DNA of 22,074 nucleotides. Source: Clostridia bacterium. Its GTDB lineage: Bacteria > Bacillota_A > Clostridia > Christensenellales > Aristaeellaceae. This document shows positions 1 to 8,804 of the stretch, piece after piece; position 1 is the stretch's first letter, and the number at the start of each line of letters is the position of its first letter. The notes below the pieces were generated by a model. The model worked only from the letters and a program-made list of their open reading frames with translations. It made no database searches and was not told the origin of the DNA. The position numbers were made by a program, and so were the translations under genes. The stretch lies in NCBI GenBank assembly GCA_025997215.1, contig BNUH01000044.1, positions 1 through 22,074 of the forward strand, given 5' to 3'.

Positions 1-1
1 G

Positions 2-126
2 TACAACTACCAGCACAAAACGACGCAGAACAGTCGTAATGGATCGTATCCCAAGAGTGTCATCAGCACGGAAGGGCAGATAGAGCTGCAGGTGCCGCGT
101 GATCGCAACGGGGAATACGAGCCGCA
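2..126 (+). pseudogene. IS256-type (mutator) transposase fragment
   Basis: Frame 2 from the window edge encodes a piece including NSRNGSYPKSV and ELQVPRDRNGEYEPQ. This matches the conserved N-terminal third of IS256-family DDE transposases (typical form: NSRNG..K.v....G..el.vPRDR.G.FEP). The match stops after EPQ at about 126, where an unrelated reading frame begins. The start lies outside the window, so it is a fragment truncated downstream. The family call is from recalled motifs; the exact junction is estimated to within a few codons. Confidence 0.75.
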
Positions 127-503
127 ACGTTCTTGTTTTTACAAAGAATGGAATTGTAATTACGCCTTATCGCAGCTTAACGGCTCCCGACTATTTTGCT
201 TCCCACATTGTGTTTGAAAATTTCACAGCCGATACTTTTCTAGATATGATTAACGCGACCAAAAAGACTGTTTTCGCTATGCCGGAACAAAGTATCATCG
301 TCAACTCCAAGCCGAATGATCGTTATTTATGTGTTGTTGTTCACCAGATCAACGAAAATGCCTGTTACGGTATGCTGATCGATTCTGGTAAGATGGCGAG
401 TATTTTCTCAATGAATGAATTACCCGACGATGCTTTCCTCATCATTACAGATGCTGAGGGACAGAGTATAACCAGCCAAATGAATTCTGGGGAGACTATA
501 TAG
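127..503 (+). pseudogene. fragment of AraC-type membrane regulator sensor domain
   Basis: An open frame (nominal GTG at 99, inside the IS256 remnant) becomes protein-like from about residue 10, with segments VFTKNGIVITPYRS, YLCVVVHQINENACYGMLID and DDAFLIITDAEGQSI, and ends at a TAG at 501-503. The strand-rich layout, ending in an L.ITDAEG-type turn, resembles the extracellular region of YtdP-like regulators. In the intact regulator at 13151-15436 the equivalent turn reads SILLLDEHDNVLASS. There is no N-terminal membrane segment, no cytoplasmic part and no helix-turn-helix, so this is an internal fragment caught between two other remnants. Assignment to a regulator is inference from this resemblance; it could be another extracellular sensor, such as a histidine kinase. 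Confidence 0.4.
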
Positions 504-775
504 TGCTGTCCATCGACCTGGCCGCAGCGAAGCTCGCCGTGCATACGCACGTAGATTACAACGTGTCGCCCCGCTCGTGTGAGGTGCTACCCGCCCTGCG
601 CGTCGCCGGTTACACGGGTCTGTGGGGCTTGGAACATCATACTGAGGTAGACGAGATGCGCAAGGTGGAGCTTCAGCTAGCGCAGATTCGCTTGGCGAAG
701 TGTTGGCGCTACCATCTTACATATCCACGAGGGAAGCGCTTTTCTGGCTTCCTGCTGTGTTTATTGGAACTGTGA
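503..775 (+). pseudogene. C-terminal fragment of sugar-phosphate isomerase/epimerase-like TIM barrel
   Basis: The frame opens with GTG overlapping the TAG of the preceding fragment. Residues around 25-60 read VLPALRVAGYTGLWGLEHH followed by a DEM..VELQLAQIR segment. This is the pattern of the last strands of xylose-isomerase-like TIM barrels (AP endonuclease 2 family): L...GY.G.WG.EHH......E...QLA..R. At 90 codons it is about a third of a normal 270-300 aa protein, and the residues after QLAQIRLA look unrelated, so both ends are probably broken. It stands alone, pointing away from the minus-strand operon. The family call is moderate; no function should be assumed. Confidence 0.5.
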
Positions 776-843
776 ACGTGCATTTTTGTTTTCAGTATAT
801 TTGATAAGAGTGGCGGCCAAAAGAGAAGCTATATACGAATAAC

Positions 844-2484
844 CTACTGCAACTTCTCTTCCAGCATTGCGCACAGTGTGTGATACACCGGCAAATGCAG
901 CTCCTGCACATCAGCCGGTGTATTGCCTGGCACGATGATTGAATAATCGCAAGCTTCCTTCAGCTTTCCTTCGGTTCCGCCGGTCAGTCCCAACGTGTGA
1001 ACGCCCAGTGCCTTTGCTGTCTCGACCGCTAAAAGGACATTCTTTGCGTTACCACTTGTGCTGATCGCGAGCAGCACATCGCCTGGCCGACCGTAGCCGA
1101 TAACCTGCTGTGCGGCGGTGAGTATACCGTCCACATCATTCGAAAACGCGGTGGACAGCGCGGCGTGTTGTGTAAGTGAGATTGCAGGGTAAGCGCGTTG
1201 AAGCAAAGTTTCCGCGCCAGGGAGTATCGCGCCCACTGCGGGCTTTAACCGCTCTTGCAATTCTTTCGCCAACGGACGCTTGAGATAAAACCCCTTCATC
1301 AATTCGCCGACAATGTGGTCGCAGTCGGCACAGCTGCCGCCGTTGCCGATCAACAGCAGCTTGCCGCCATGTCGAAAACTGCGTTCCAGCATTTCATATG
1401 CCTGCATCACCTGCTCGCGTGTTCCATCCAATAGAGGATACCGCGCGAACAGCCGCTCAAAGTGAGCGAGAATCTTCTCGTTGCGCTCAGTTCCCTCTTC
1501 TATCGGCTCAATCCCCATCGCGTACAGCGCAACCATGACACTCGCCAGATCACCAATACTCTCGCCCGTCTGCGCGGGAACGATACGTAGTCCGTTCAGC
1601 GAATATGGGATGGCCTCTCGCCGTAATTCCCTTTCCATGGATGCGCGAAGCAAGTCTTCACATCTCACAAACACGCTGCCAATCACTACACATTCCGGAT
1701 TCAGCGTATCCACCAACAGACTGATCCCCTTGCCCAGCATAGTTCCAATATGATTGAAGAATTTGATTGCGTCCGGATCGTCCGTGCGAGCATATCCAGC
1801 AAGGAGCCTCGCGTCCACTTCATCAGGGAGATGCCCATCTCTGACCCACGCGGGAGGATTGCCTTCCTCTATCAGCCGCTGTGTCAGCGCTACAGCTTGG
1901 CGCGCAATGCCGCCGCCTGATGTAAACCCTTCAAACGAGCCAGCCTTTTCAAACCCAATAGGTCCGTCCTCCGCGAGACGCAGATGGCCTATCTCGCCGC
2001 CCATATCCGTATGACCTCTGAGCAGTATGCCTTCCGCGATGATACCGGAACCCATTCCCGTGCCCATTGTAAGGAATATCATATTTTGAGTGCCGCGCCC
2101 CGCACCCAGTTTCCACTCTACCAGAGCGCAAGCGTTGGCGTCGTTCTGCAGGAAAGCGGGCATGCCGTACTTCTCGGTAAGCATCCGGGGCAGAGGAATA
2201 TTCACCCAACCCGGCAGATTGGGCGGCGAGAGAATAATTCCGGTTCGGCTGTCAAGCGGCCCGCCGCAACTGATGCCAATTGCCTCGATATCCTTGCTTG
2301 TATAATGATTGCGCGTCAGAACAATATCGATTGCTTCATACAATCGACTAAGCGTGTGCGCAAACCCCTTTGGCGTTTCGGTCGGAAAGGAGAGTTTGTC
2401 CTGAATCTGGATTCCATGGTCAAGATAAGCCAGTACGACCGCGCACTTTGTGCCGCCGATATCCAAGCCGATATAATAGCTCAT
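844..2484 (-). CDS. ROK-family sugar kinase fused to GmhA-like SIS isomerase domain
   Basis: This is a 546 aa two-domain protein. Residues 1 to about 325 are a ROK kinase: phosphate loop GLDIGGTK, the N-D-A-N segment LQNDANACALVEW carrying the expected catalytic Asp, GTGMGSG, and GGEIGHLRL. The usual ROK zinc motif CxCGxxGC is absent; the equivalent stretch reads DGPIGFEKAGSFEGF, as in a known Cys-less ROK subgroup. Residues from about 335 to 546 are a SIS domain with GNGGSCADCDH and STSGNAKN, matching phosphoheptose isomerase (GmhA) motifs. The ATG at 2484 follows AAGGAGAG. It is the last gene of the operon, 25 nt after the mannosidase stop. Inference: the protein phosphorylates and then isomerises the sugar released by the GH38 enzyme, plausibly mannose to mannose-6-P to fructose-6-P. 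The substrate is not proven by sequence. Confidence 0.85.
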   Translation of the reverse strand: MSYYIGLDIGGTKCAVVLAYLDHGIQIQDKLSFPTETPKGFAHTLSRLYEAIDIVLTRNHYTSKDIEAIGISCGGPLDSRTGIILSPPNLPGWVNIPLPRMLTEKYGMPAFLQNDANACALVEWKLGAGRGTQNMIFLTMGTGMGSGIIAEGILLRGHTDMGGEIGHLRLAEDGPIGFEKAGSFEGFTSGGGIARQAVALTQRLIEEGNPPAWVRDGHLPDEVDARLLAGYARTDDPDAIKFFNHIGTMLGKGISLLVDTLNPECVVIGSVFVRCEDLLRASMERELRREAIPYSLNGLRIVPAQTGESIGDLASVMVALYAMGIEPIEEGTERNEKILAHFERLFARYPLLDGTREQVMQAYEMLERSFRHGGKLLLIGNGGSCADCDHIVGELMKGFYLKRPLAKELQERLKPAVGAILPGAETLLQRAYPAISLTQHAALSTAFSNDVDGILTAAQQVIGYGRPGDVLLAISTSGNAKNVLLAVETAKALGVHTLGLTGGTEGKLKEACDYSIIVPGNTPADVQELHLPVYHTLCAMLEEKLQ

Positions 2485-2509
2485 TGCAAGCTCTCCTTAT
2501 GAATGAAGG

Positions 2510-4930
2510 TTATCGGGTTTGTTCCAGCAAGTCAATCGATGATACCTTGCCGTCTCTTTGAATGCGTAGCGCCTTGATTTCACCCGCTGAGAATGAGATC
2601 GTTTCATCCAAATGCAAGCGCGGGATAATCAATTTACAATCCGTCTGTTCTCTCACTGTTTCATGCAGATGCAATATCACATCGCCGCTGCCGTCTTCGG
2701 CTAGCTTTACCGCGTCAAGAGTCACGTGATCCGAATCGATGGATGTAAAGCTCTCCTGATGCGCCAGTTCGCCTGAATGGAAAGATTCTGGCAGCGTCTG
2801 AAGCGGCGCATTGAGCAGCAATGCATATTGATCGATGCACGCGCGTTCCATTGCGCCGATGTGAGGATATAGCGCATAGTTGAACTCCTGCCAGCCCTGA
2901 TCCAGCACGGGATAATTCATCCCATCCTCAACCACAAACGGATCATGATTGGCGCAATATGGTGAGCGCAGCACAGTCAGAAACAGGCTGCGGTCGCGCG
3001 CGTCATATGAATACTTGCCGTCGTTCAAAATGGCAAGCCCATGCACGCCCGCTAGACCGCCGCTGGCTGAACCGGAGGAGTCCACCCACATGTGCATGGG
3101 ATATTCCTCACCGTCCATTTCACGCACCGCGTACCCAAATGGCGCTTGCGCTGTGACGCTGGAGTGATTCTGATTCAGCGGGAATTGCAGTTTTAACGCC
3201 TGCTGCTTGCCCTGCCAGTTGACGTCGCAATGAACCAGCACCTGACGTTGACCAGTGTAGAGTGTATATTCCTGTATAAGCCGCGAATCATCATAGCTGT
3301 GGATCACGCGGATACTCTGACATACCGGTCCGTCCGCGACGCGTTTGATGCTGACGAGCCGCATAGCGCCTTCAACCTGATCATAACGCAATACGGCGTG
3401 CGACCATGTGTCGCTCTTGTCTATCATCACAAGGGCTTGCGTGCCGTCACGCAGGAAGTCCACGCCTGTTTCCTTGTCGACGATGCTTTCAAGTGAGCCT
3501 GTTTCTCCAGAGAATTCTACACGCAGTATATCATTTTCCAATGTCAGGCAACCTGTGTTCAGTTTCGTTTCCGGCCTGGTGCATGTTTCATCCCGCGGTA
3601 TCAGGCGATACACCCGATAGCCCAGCGGCGGCACCTCTGCCGTAAATGTTAACTTCTCCCGCCCATAACAGGCGGCTGAAGCGGTGATAATCTGATAGGG
3701 AATCTCATACCCATCTTCATCCTGTAGCGCATAATGCTTGGGTACGGCGGATGTCTCCAGGTTCACCGGGCTAAGCGTCGTAAACGGATGAGGATTAAAC
3801 ACCACCATCGGGCGGCTGCCTTCCTGATACGGTATGTTAATCCGCCGCGCTAACGCTTGCAACGCGTCGTTGAGATGCTCTTGCGCAACGCTAAACGCGA
3901 AGCCGTAATCCTCCATTGCGTCCTGGAAGGCTTCCTTGATGCATGTGCCGGGCAGAATATCATGATCCTGATTGAACAGAACTTTCTTCCATGCTCGCTC
4001 GAAGTCTTTCATTGGATAATCGCTGCCAGTCACGATAGACGCTATAGCCGACCATTTCTCCGCAGTCACCAGACGGTTTTCAGACTGCCGATTCGCGCGC
4101 TTCATGCCCGAGTGAACGCTGTAACACCCGCTGGCGTGATGCAAAAGCTCACCGTTTACAACAGGCAGCGGCAGGTCGGAAGCCTGCGCTTCATCAAAGA
4201 AACGGTCGGGCGACGAGAATATCAACTCCGCATAAGATTCCCGCTGCATGCGCTGAATGCTCTCGATATTTTCCTTTGTAGGACCGCCGCCATGGTTGCC
4301 CACGCCGTAGAAACACACAGTCCCGCGCTCATCTTTAGACTCACTCAGGCAGCGGGCTACGTGATTCTGTAGTTCCTTTCCCCAGGTACAGTATTCGAAC
4401 GGAATGCGCTGGCACACCACCCGATGTCCCTCGGGGCTTTCCCAATGGAACAGCCCGGCAGGAACAGCCTTCTCATGCCGACCCGGACGCATGAATATAT
4501 AGCGATCCATACCGGATAGCAGCAGAATCTGCGGCAATGTCCCGGCATGACCGAAACTGTCCACATTGTAGCCGATCCGCGCGGTCTTCCCGAATTTCTC
4601 CTTGAAATATCGCTGCGCGTACAACGCTTGGCGCGCGAAGCTCTCCCCGGACGGCAGGTTGCAATCTGGCTGTATCCACCAGCCGCCGACAATATCCCAG
4701 CGCCCCTCGTGAACGCGACGCTGGATTTCCTTGAACATATCTGGGTCCATGCGCTCTATCCATTCGTAGAATGCTGCGCACGCACTGGTAAACACAAATT
4801 CAGGGTATTCCTCCAGCCGATCCAACGCGGAACGGAATGTCGCGCGAATCTCAGAGTATCCATCCGGCCAGCACCATAGCCATACCGGATCGATATGCGC
4901 GTTGCCAATCATATGCAGTTTCTTTTTCAT
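2510..4930 (-). CDS. alpha-mannosidase, glycoside hydrolase family 38
   Basis: At 806 aa, this has the expected length for a bacterial GH38 enzyme. The N-terminal catalytic barrel shows the zinc pair H12/D14 in GNAHIDPVWLW, the family segment GGWWIQPDCNLPSGESF around residue 82, and nucleophile D124 in YNVDSFGH. A further conserved motif is FNQDHDILPGT. The C-terminal half is the beta-rich GH38 region. GH38 enzymes hydrolyse alpha-mannosidic bonds with retention, using zinc. No signal peptide is seen, so it should be cytoplasmic and act on imported substrate. The ATG at 4930 is preferred over the in-frame TTG at 4936, because GAGG lies 7 nt upstream of the ATG. It begins 12 nt after the MBL gene stop and is clearly co-transcribed. 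Confidence 0.92.
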   Translation of the reverse strand: MKKKLHMIGNAHIDPVWLWCWPDGYSEIRATFRSALDRLEEYPEFVFTSACAAFYEWIERMDPDMFKEIQRRVHEGRWDIVGGWWIQPDCNLPSGESFARQALYAQRYFKEKFGKTARIGYNVDSFGHAGTLPQILLLSGMDRYIFMRPGRHEKAVPAGLFHWESPEGHRVVCQRIPFEYCTWGKELQNHVARCLSESKDERGTVCFYGVGNHGGGPTKENIESIQRMQRESYAELIFSSPDRFFDEAQASDLPLPVVNGELLHHASGCYSVHSGMKRANRQSENRLVTAEKWSAIASIVTGSDYPMKDFERAWKKVLFNQDHDILPGTCIKEAFQDAMEDYGFAFSVAQEHLNDALQALARRINIPYQEGSRPMVVFNPHPFTTLSPVNLETSAVPKHYALQDEDGYEIPYQIITASAACYGREKLTFTAEVPPLGYRVYRLIPRDETCTRPETKLNTGCLTLENDILRVEFSGETGSLESIVDKETGVDFLRDGTQALVMIDKSDTWSHAVLRYDQVEGAMRLVSIKRVADGPVCQSIRVIHSYDDSRLIQEYTLYTGQRQVLVHCDVNWQGKQQALKLQFPLNQNHSSVTAQAPFGYAVREMDGEEYPMHMWVDSSGSASGGLAGVHGLAILNDGKYSYDARDRSLFLTVLRSPYCANHDPFVVEDGMNYPVLDQGWQEFNYALYPHIGAMERACIDQYALLLNAPLQTLPESFHSGELAHQESFTSIDSDHVTLDAVKLAEDGSGDVILHLHETVREQTDCKLIIPRLHLDETISFSAGEIKALRIQRDGKVSSIDLLEQTR

Positions 4931-4942
4931 ATACAATCCTCA

Positions 4943-5665
4943 TCAATAACGGTAATCCTCATAAAAGTTCTTAAACCATGGGGTATAGTAATTGGCGAAC
5001 GAACGGCGCAGACTATCCAGGCGCGCGTTTGCATCACACAGGAGTATAGGCGGAGTGTGACCCATTGTATAACAATCATAGTTGCGTTCACATAGTTTGT
5101 TCAGACTGTTACGCCAGACATCTTCATCGGAACCGATGCGCGGGCTGAATCCCCCGCTGAGCGTATCTCCGCCGAACAGCAGTACCATTCCGCAAATATG
5201 CGTCAGCACAAAGCAGCAGCTTCCCATGCTATGTCCGGGGGTGTGCAGCGTTTCAACGACACCTGCGTCAACGGTAAACGACATTCCACCCGTCAACGGA
5301 TGATGTACCTTCGCGGGCGGGAATGTATGCCCATACAGCAGGGACGCAGTCGTCCGCACATCGTCTCCGGATTCCACCTGCTCCCTATCGGCTTCATGCA
5401 GATATAGTTCGGTGTAATAATCCTCCGCGAAACGCGCGGCCGCTCCAACATGGTCATAATGGCCATGTGTGCCGTAGATGCGTTTTACACGCGCCGGATC
5501 AAACCCGAGTTTTCGGATGTTCCGCTGCAGCAGCTCGTATCCTTCCGGCGTACCGCATTCGATAAGGTAAAGAGCATCTCCCACTGTCAGCAGATAGGCT
5601 GTCGCGTCGTTGGAATGCGTTAGAGCTGGCCCTCCCACCTGAAAAACCGACGGTAACAATCTCAT
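4943..5665 (-). CDS. metallo-beta-lactamase-fold hydrolase in the mannosidase operon
   Basis: This is a 240 aa single-domain MBL-fold protein. The metal site is complete: THGHYDHVG (HxHxDH), HTPGHSMGS, the bridging Asp in FGGDTLSGG, and a final MGHTPP histidine. There is no signal peptide. The ATG at 5665 is chosen because GGAG lies 10 nt upstream; an ATG two codons earlier (5671) is the close alternative, and a longer form from 5719 lacks a ribosome site. It sits between the sugar-binding protein and GH38 genes, so a role on the imported substrate or a pathway intermediate is likely. Its substrate cannot be read from sequence; lactone, phosphodiester or thioester hydrolysis are all possible for this fold. 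A related but broken MBL gene lies at 10845-11329. Confidence 0.82.
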   Translation of the reverse strand: MRLLPSVFQVGGPALTHSNDATAYLLTVGDALYLIECGTPEGYELLQRNIRKLGFDPARVKRIYGTHGHYDHVGAAARFAEDYYTELYLHEADREQVESGDDVRTTASLLYGHTFPPAKVHHPLTGGMSFTVDAGVVETLHTPGHSMGSCCFVLTHICGMVLLFGGDTLSGGFSPRIGSDEDVWRNSLNKLCERNYDCYTMGHTPPILLCDANARLDSLRRSFANYYTPWFKNFYEDYRY

Positions 5666-5733
5666 AGACATTCTTCTCCGTTCTAAGACAAAGCGCCAAG
5701 GCACAAACCTCGGCGCCATCTATCCTAACCGAA

Positions 5734-6975
5734 TTACAGACCCTTCAGCTCCGGATATTTGTCTCTGACTTCGTTTTTGAAATTCTGTAGTATCTGTTCG
5801 TCGGTCAGGTTTTCCTTGATGCCCTGATTAGCGTGCTTGCCGAATATGTTCTGGCAGTCGCGCGTGTATTTGTCCGGGATGATCTCCAGTATCGCCTGAC
5901 AAACTTTGTCGTATGTCTTAAGGATGTTCTGTCCGCCAAAACGCGCGTTGGTGTAATCCGCGCCCATGGCTTCCAGCACATTGCGGTTCGCGGGCATCTG
6001 GTTGTTCGTCTCCAGGTTCGCCACCTGATATTCTACCGTGGTGAGGAACTCGATGAACTTCATGCACAACTCTTTGTTCTCGCTGTTGGAATAGATAACG
6101 CGGTAGGTTCCGCCTTCATACGAACCCTTAAACGGTTTGGCTACGCCCACGTTGCCGCTGTTTTTATCCCAATCGGTGAAGAAGTCCCAGGAAGGCATTG
6201 TGCGCAGAAGCAGTGTGCCGTCGTTCCACGCGGTTGCCCATTCGCCTGACCAACTGCCCAGGTCTGCTACCGCGCTCACTTCCCAGAATGAACGCATTAC
6301 GCCCAGCAGATCAACCCAACCCTGATCGATTGAGAATTCGCCATTGCGGACGAACGGCGGCAGACTGTAGCCCTCAACCTTAACCAGATCGCTCATGTTG
6401 GGCAGCAGGTAAACGGTTCCGCCGCTCGCCTCCTTGATTTCCAGCGAGAGCTTGAGTATCTCATCCCAGCTGCTCAATTTGGCCGTGATCTCCGTGTCAT
6501 CTGCAGTGCCGAGCCACTTCTCAGCGGCATCGCGCAGATACCAGAACGCCACAGGTGATACGTTGTCGCATACGCCCTTGATATTGCCCTGTGAATCGGT
6601 CGCCATCGCCAGCGCCCATGGGTAGTAGTCGCCGATGAAATCGCTGACACCGTATTCTTCCAGATTGGCGATCAGCGGGCTATCGATGAACTTGTAAATA
6701 TAACCCTCTTCCAGATCAAACAGATCCGGCACACCCTGTCCGCTGGGCAGCGTGTTCATGATCTTCGTCTGATAATCATCGCCGCCGAACACTTCCAGAT
6801 TGATGGTTACGTTCGGATACTTCTTCAGGAATTCATCCTTCAGGAACGGGGCTTGGTCGAAGTATGTCCACCAGGTAAACGTACCGGTCAGCGACTCGTC
6901 CACATCGTAGGCGAGTGCGGGGACGGCCGCGCACAGCATCAGCGCGCACAGCAGAATACTCAGGAACCTTTTCAT
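5734..6975 (-). CDS. ABC transporter sugar-binding protein (family 1)
   Basis: This 413 aa protein has an N-terminal Sec signal (MKRFLSILLCALMLCAAVPALA, written MKRFLS...AVPALA) with a likely cut after ALA at residue 22. No convincing lipobox precedes a Cys, which is unusual for a Gram-positive binding protein. The mature part has the family layout: FTWWTYFDQAPFLKDEF near the start, KYPNVTINLEVFGG, LPSGQGVPDLFDLE, and a C-terminal region with NNQMPANRNVL. It should capture an oligosaccharide outside the cell and deliver it to the two permeases encoded upstream. An AGGAGG-type site lies just before the ATG. It follows the MalG-type permease by 63 nt, which include a small hairpin (6997-7010). 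No ATPase gene is in the operon, so a shared MsmX-type ATPase elsewhere is likely (inference). Confidence 0.9.
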   Translation of the reverse strand: MKRFLSILLCALMLCAAVPALAYDVDESLTGTFTWWTYFDQAPFLKDEFLKKYPNVTINLEVFGGDDYQTKIMNTLPSGQGVPDLFDLEEGYIYKFIDSPLIANLEEYGVSDFIGDYYPWALAMATDSQGNIKGVCDNVSPVAFWYLRDAAEKWLGTADDTEITAKLSSWDEILKLSLEIKEASGGTVYLLPNMSDLVKVEGYSLPPFVRNGEFSIDQGWVDLLGVMRSFWEVSAVADLGSWSGEWATAWNDGTLLLRTMPSWDFFTDWDKNSGNVGVAKPFKGSYEGGTYRVIYSNSENKELCMKFIEFLTTVEYQVANLETNNQMPANRNVLEAMGADYTNARFGGQNILKTYDKVCQAILEIIPDKYTRDCQNIFGKHANQGIKENLTDEQILQNFKNEVRDKYPELKGL

Positions 6976-6996
6976 GAATTCTCCTCCTTATTTATA

Positions 6997-7010
6997 CAGA
7001 CGCCGGTCTG
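6997..7010 (-). other. small intercistronic hairpin before the binding-protein gene
   Basis: CAGAC and GTCTG form a 5 bp stem around a GCCG loop in the 63 nt between the MalG-type permease stop and the binding-protein start. There is no T-run, so it is not a terminator. Such hairpins can stabilise the downstream message of an abundant binding protein, but this one is short and may be chance. Confidence 0.3.
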
Positions 7011-7038
7011 CAAGATACAATGTTACAGCATAAACTGG

Positions 7039-7911
7039 TCACCCTTTGACTGCGGAACCGATGGCGATCTTATCCATAATTACCCTGTTGGATAGAGCGA
7101 ACACCACTATCAGCGGCAGCACCGAAATTAGAATACCTACATACTGCGCCCCGTAATCCGCGCTGCCGCCGCCGCTCTTGATGGACGCGAGCAGCACAGG
7201 CAGCGTCATCTTCCTCGTTTCAGTCAGTATGATTAATGGATTCAGATAGCTGTTCCAGTTGCCGATAAAGCTCATCACGCCCTGAGTTACCAGCGCGGCT
7301 CCCATGCACGGCAGAACAATCCGGTGGAATATGCTCAATTCCTTGCACCCATCCATCAATGCCGCCTCGATCAGCTCATTGGGCAGGCTGCCGTCCAGAT
7401 ACTGCTTGAAGAAGAATACCGCGAAGCAATTCGCAATTGCGGGTATTGTAAGAGGGATGTAACTATTGAGCAGTTTCATATCGCTCATCTGCCGAAAATA
7501 GCCGATCACGCTTATCTGTCCCGGTATCATCATCATAACCAGTATGATGGTGAACAGTGACTTCTGCCCTTTGAATCGGAACTTGGCGAAGGCGTAAGCC
7601 GTCAGCGCTGAAAAATATAGGCATAGCGCCGTGTTGACGACCGCGAGCGCCATCGAATTGCCGAAACCGCGCCAGATGTTCTTATTCTGTATCATGCGCT
7701 CGTAATTCGCCCGGAAGAAACGACCCGGCATCAGTGTCGCTGTTGATGTAATGTGGAAGTTATCTTGCGTGGAGCCCATCAGCATTACCAGGAATGGATA
7801 GAACGATATCAACGCAACGGCAAGTAACAGCAGATAGCAGATGCCACGCGACACAACGCGCTTAAACCGTGCCTGCCTGTTTATCGATACTGCAGACTGG
7901 TAATGTGTCAT
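7039..7911 (-). CDS. ABC sugar permease, MalG type
   Basis: This 290 aa inner-membrane protein has about six hydrophobic helices; the first reads GICYLLLLAVALISFYPFLVMLMGS. The permease EAA loop that docks on the ATPase is EAALMDGCKELSIFHRIVLP. The C-terminal IAIGSAVKG matches the usual MalG-type ending. The start ATG overlaps the stop of the preceding permease gene (ATGA), indicating translational coupling, and is served by GGAGGAG. It is the second half of a heterodimeric membrane channel with the next upstream gene product, importing the oligosaccharide bound by the protein at 5734-6975. Confidence 0.92.
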   Translation of the reverse strand: MTHYQSAVSINRQARFKRVVSRGICYLLLLAVALISFYPFLVMLMGSTQDNFHITSTATLMPGRFFRANYERMIQNKNIWRGFGNSMALAVVNTALCLYFSALTAYAFAKFRFKGQKSLFTIILVMMMIPGQISVIGYFRQMSDMKLLNSYIPLTIPAIANCFAVFFFKQYLDGSLPNELIEAALMDGCKELSIFHRIVLPCMGAALVTQGVMSFIGNWNSYLNPLIILTETRKMTLPVLLASIKSGGGSADYGAQYVGILISVLPLIVVFALSNRVIMDKIAIGSAVKG

Positions 7912-8804
7912 GCGTTTTTCTCCTCCTTATGTGAGCCGCGCGAAGTTACAAACATGGAGAACAGCGAAAACACACCGATGATGATGAAAATTCCGTATGA
8001 TATAGCCGCGCCGTATCCGAACTGCCAGCGTTCAAACGCGGTTTCAAACATGTAGTACACCATCGTCCGTGTCGCGTTGCCCATTCCATCCTTGAACAGC
8101 ATGCGGGGAACATCGAAGATTTGCAAACCGCCGATTATGGATGTAACCATAACATAGAGCAGAATCGGTTTGAGCAGCGGCAGTGTGATGCGTGTTGTGC
8201 GTCGAAGCGCGTTTGCGCCGTCTACCTCAGCGGCTTCATATACATCCTGGCTGATAGCGTTCAATCCGGCGGATATAAATATTATGTTATAGCCAAAGTT
8301 CTGCCAGCAGATCGCTATGCCTCCGACCATCTTCGCCAGTATCGGTGTATCCTTGAAGTTGACCGCTTGGCTGGCTAAGCCTGTCGCTGTCAGCAAGTTG
8401 TTGATAGCGCCGCCCGGATAGCTGAACATCATGTTGAACAGCAGGCCTATCGTCACAGGCGTAACCAGATTCGGGAAATAGTATATACTACGCAGAGTGC
8501 TGCGTCCCTTGATCCAACGCTCGTTCAGTATCAGCGCCAGAGTAATCGCGATGATCAACTGTGGGATGATCGAGAACAGCCATATGACTATCGTATTACC
8601 GACGCTTTCCCAGAAATATGCTGATGAAATAAGCCGCGTGTAGTTCTGCATGCCGACCAATTTGGTCGTCAAGAAGAGCGGATCATACTCCGTGAACGAG
8701 AGATACAGCGAATAGAATATCGGATATATGCTGAATGTCAGGAACACCGCGAAGAATGGGAGGATAAAGAGGTAAGCCCAGCCCTGCCGCTTGCGAGTTA
8801 ACAT
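7908..8804 (-). CDS. ABC sugar permease, MalF type
   Basis: This 298 aa inner-membrane protein begins with a short basic tail (MLTRKRQGW) and the hydrophobic helix AYLFILPFFAVFLTFSIYPI, as usual for sugar permeases of the MalF/UgpA type. About six membrane segments are visible. The EAA loop is EAAEVDGANALRRTTRITLP. Its ATG overlaps the end of the repressor gene (ATGTTAA), and its ribosome site (GGAGGAGG) lies inside that gene's last codons. It pairs with the MalG-type permease. There is no large periplasmic insertion of the kind found in enterobacterial MalF. Confidence 0.92.
   Translation of the reverse strand: MLTRKRQGWAYLFILPFFAVFLTFSIYPIFYSLYLSFTEYDPLFLTTKLVGMQNYTRLISSAYFWESVGNTIVIWLFSIIPQLIIAITLALILNERWIKGRSTLRSIYYFPNLVTPVTIGLLFNMMFSYPGGAINNLLTATGLASQAVNFKDTPILAKMVGGIAICWQNFGYNIIFISAGLNAISQDVYEAAEVDGANALRRTTRITLPLLKPILLYVMVTSIIGGLQIFDVPRMLFKDGMGNATRTMVYYMFETAFERWQFGYGAAISYGIFIIIGVFSLFSMFVTSRGSHKEEKNA

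Noticed and set aside
1984..2502. Plus-strand open frame of 172 codons
   Set aside because: It is a shadow frame opposite the ROK kinase domain, whose motifs are unmistakable on the minus strand.
3857..4372. Plus-strand open frame of 171 codons
   Set aside because: It is antisense to the GH38 gene, with no ribosome site and no recognisable motifs.
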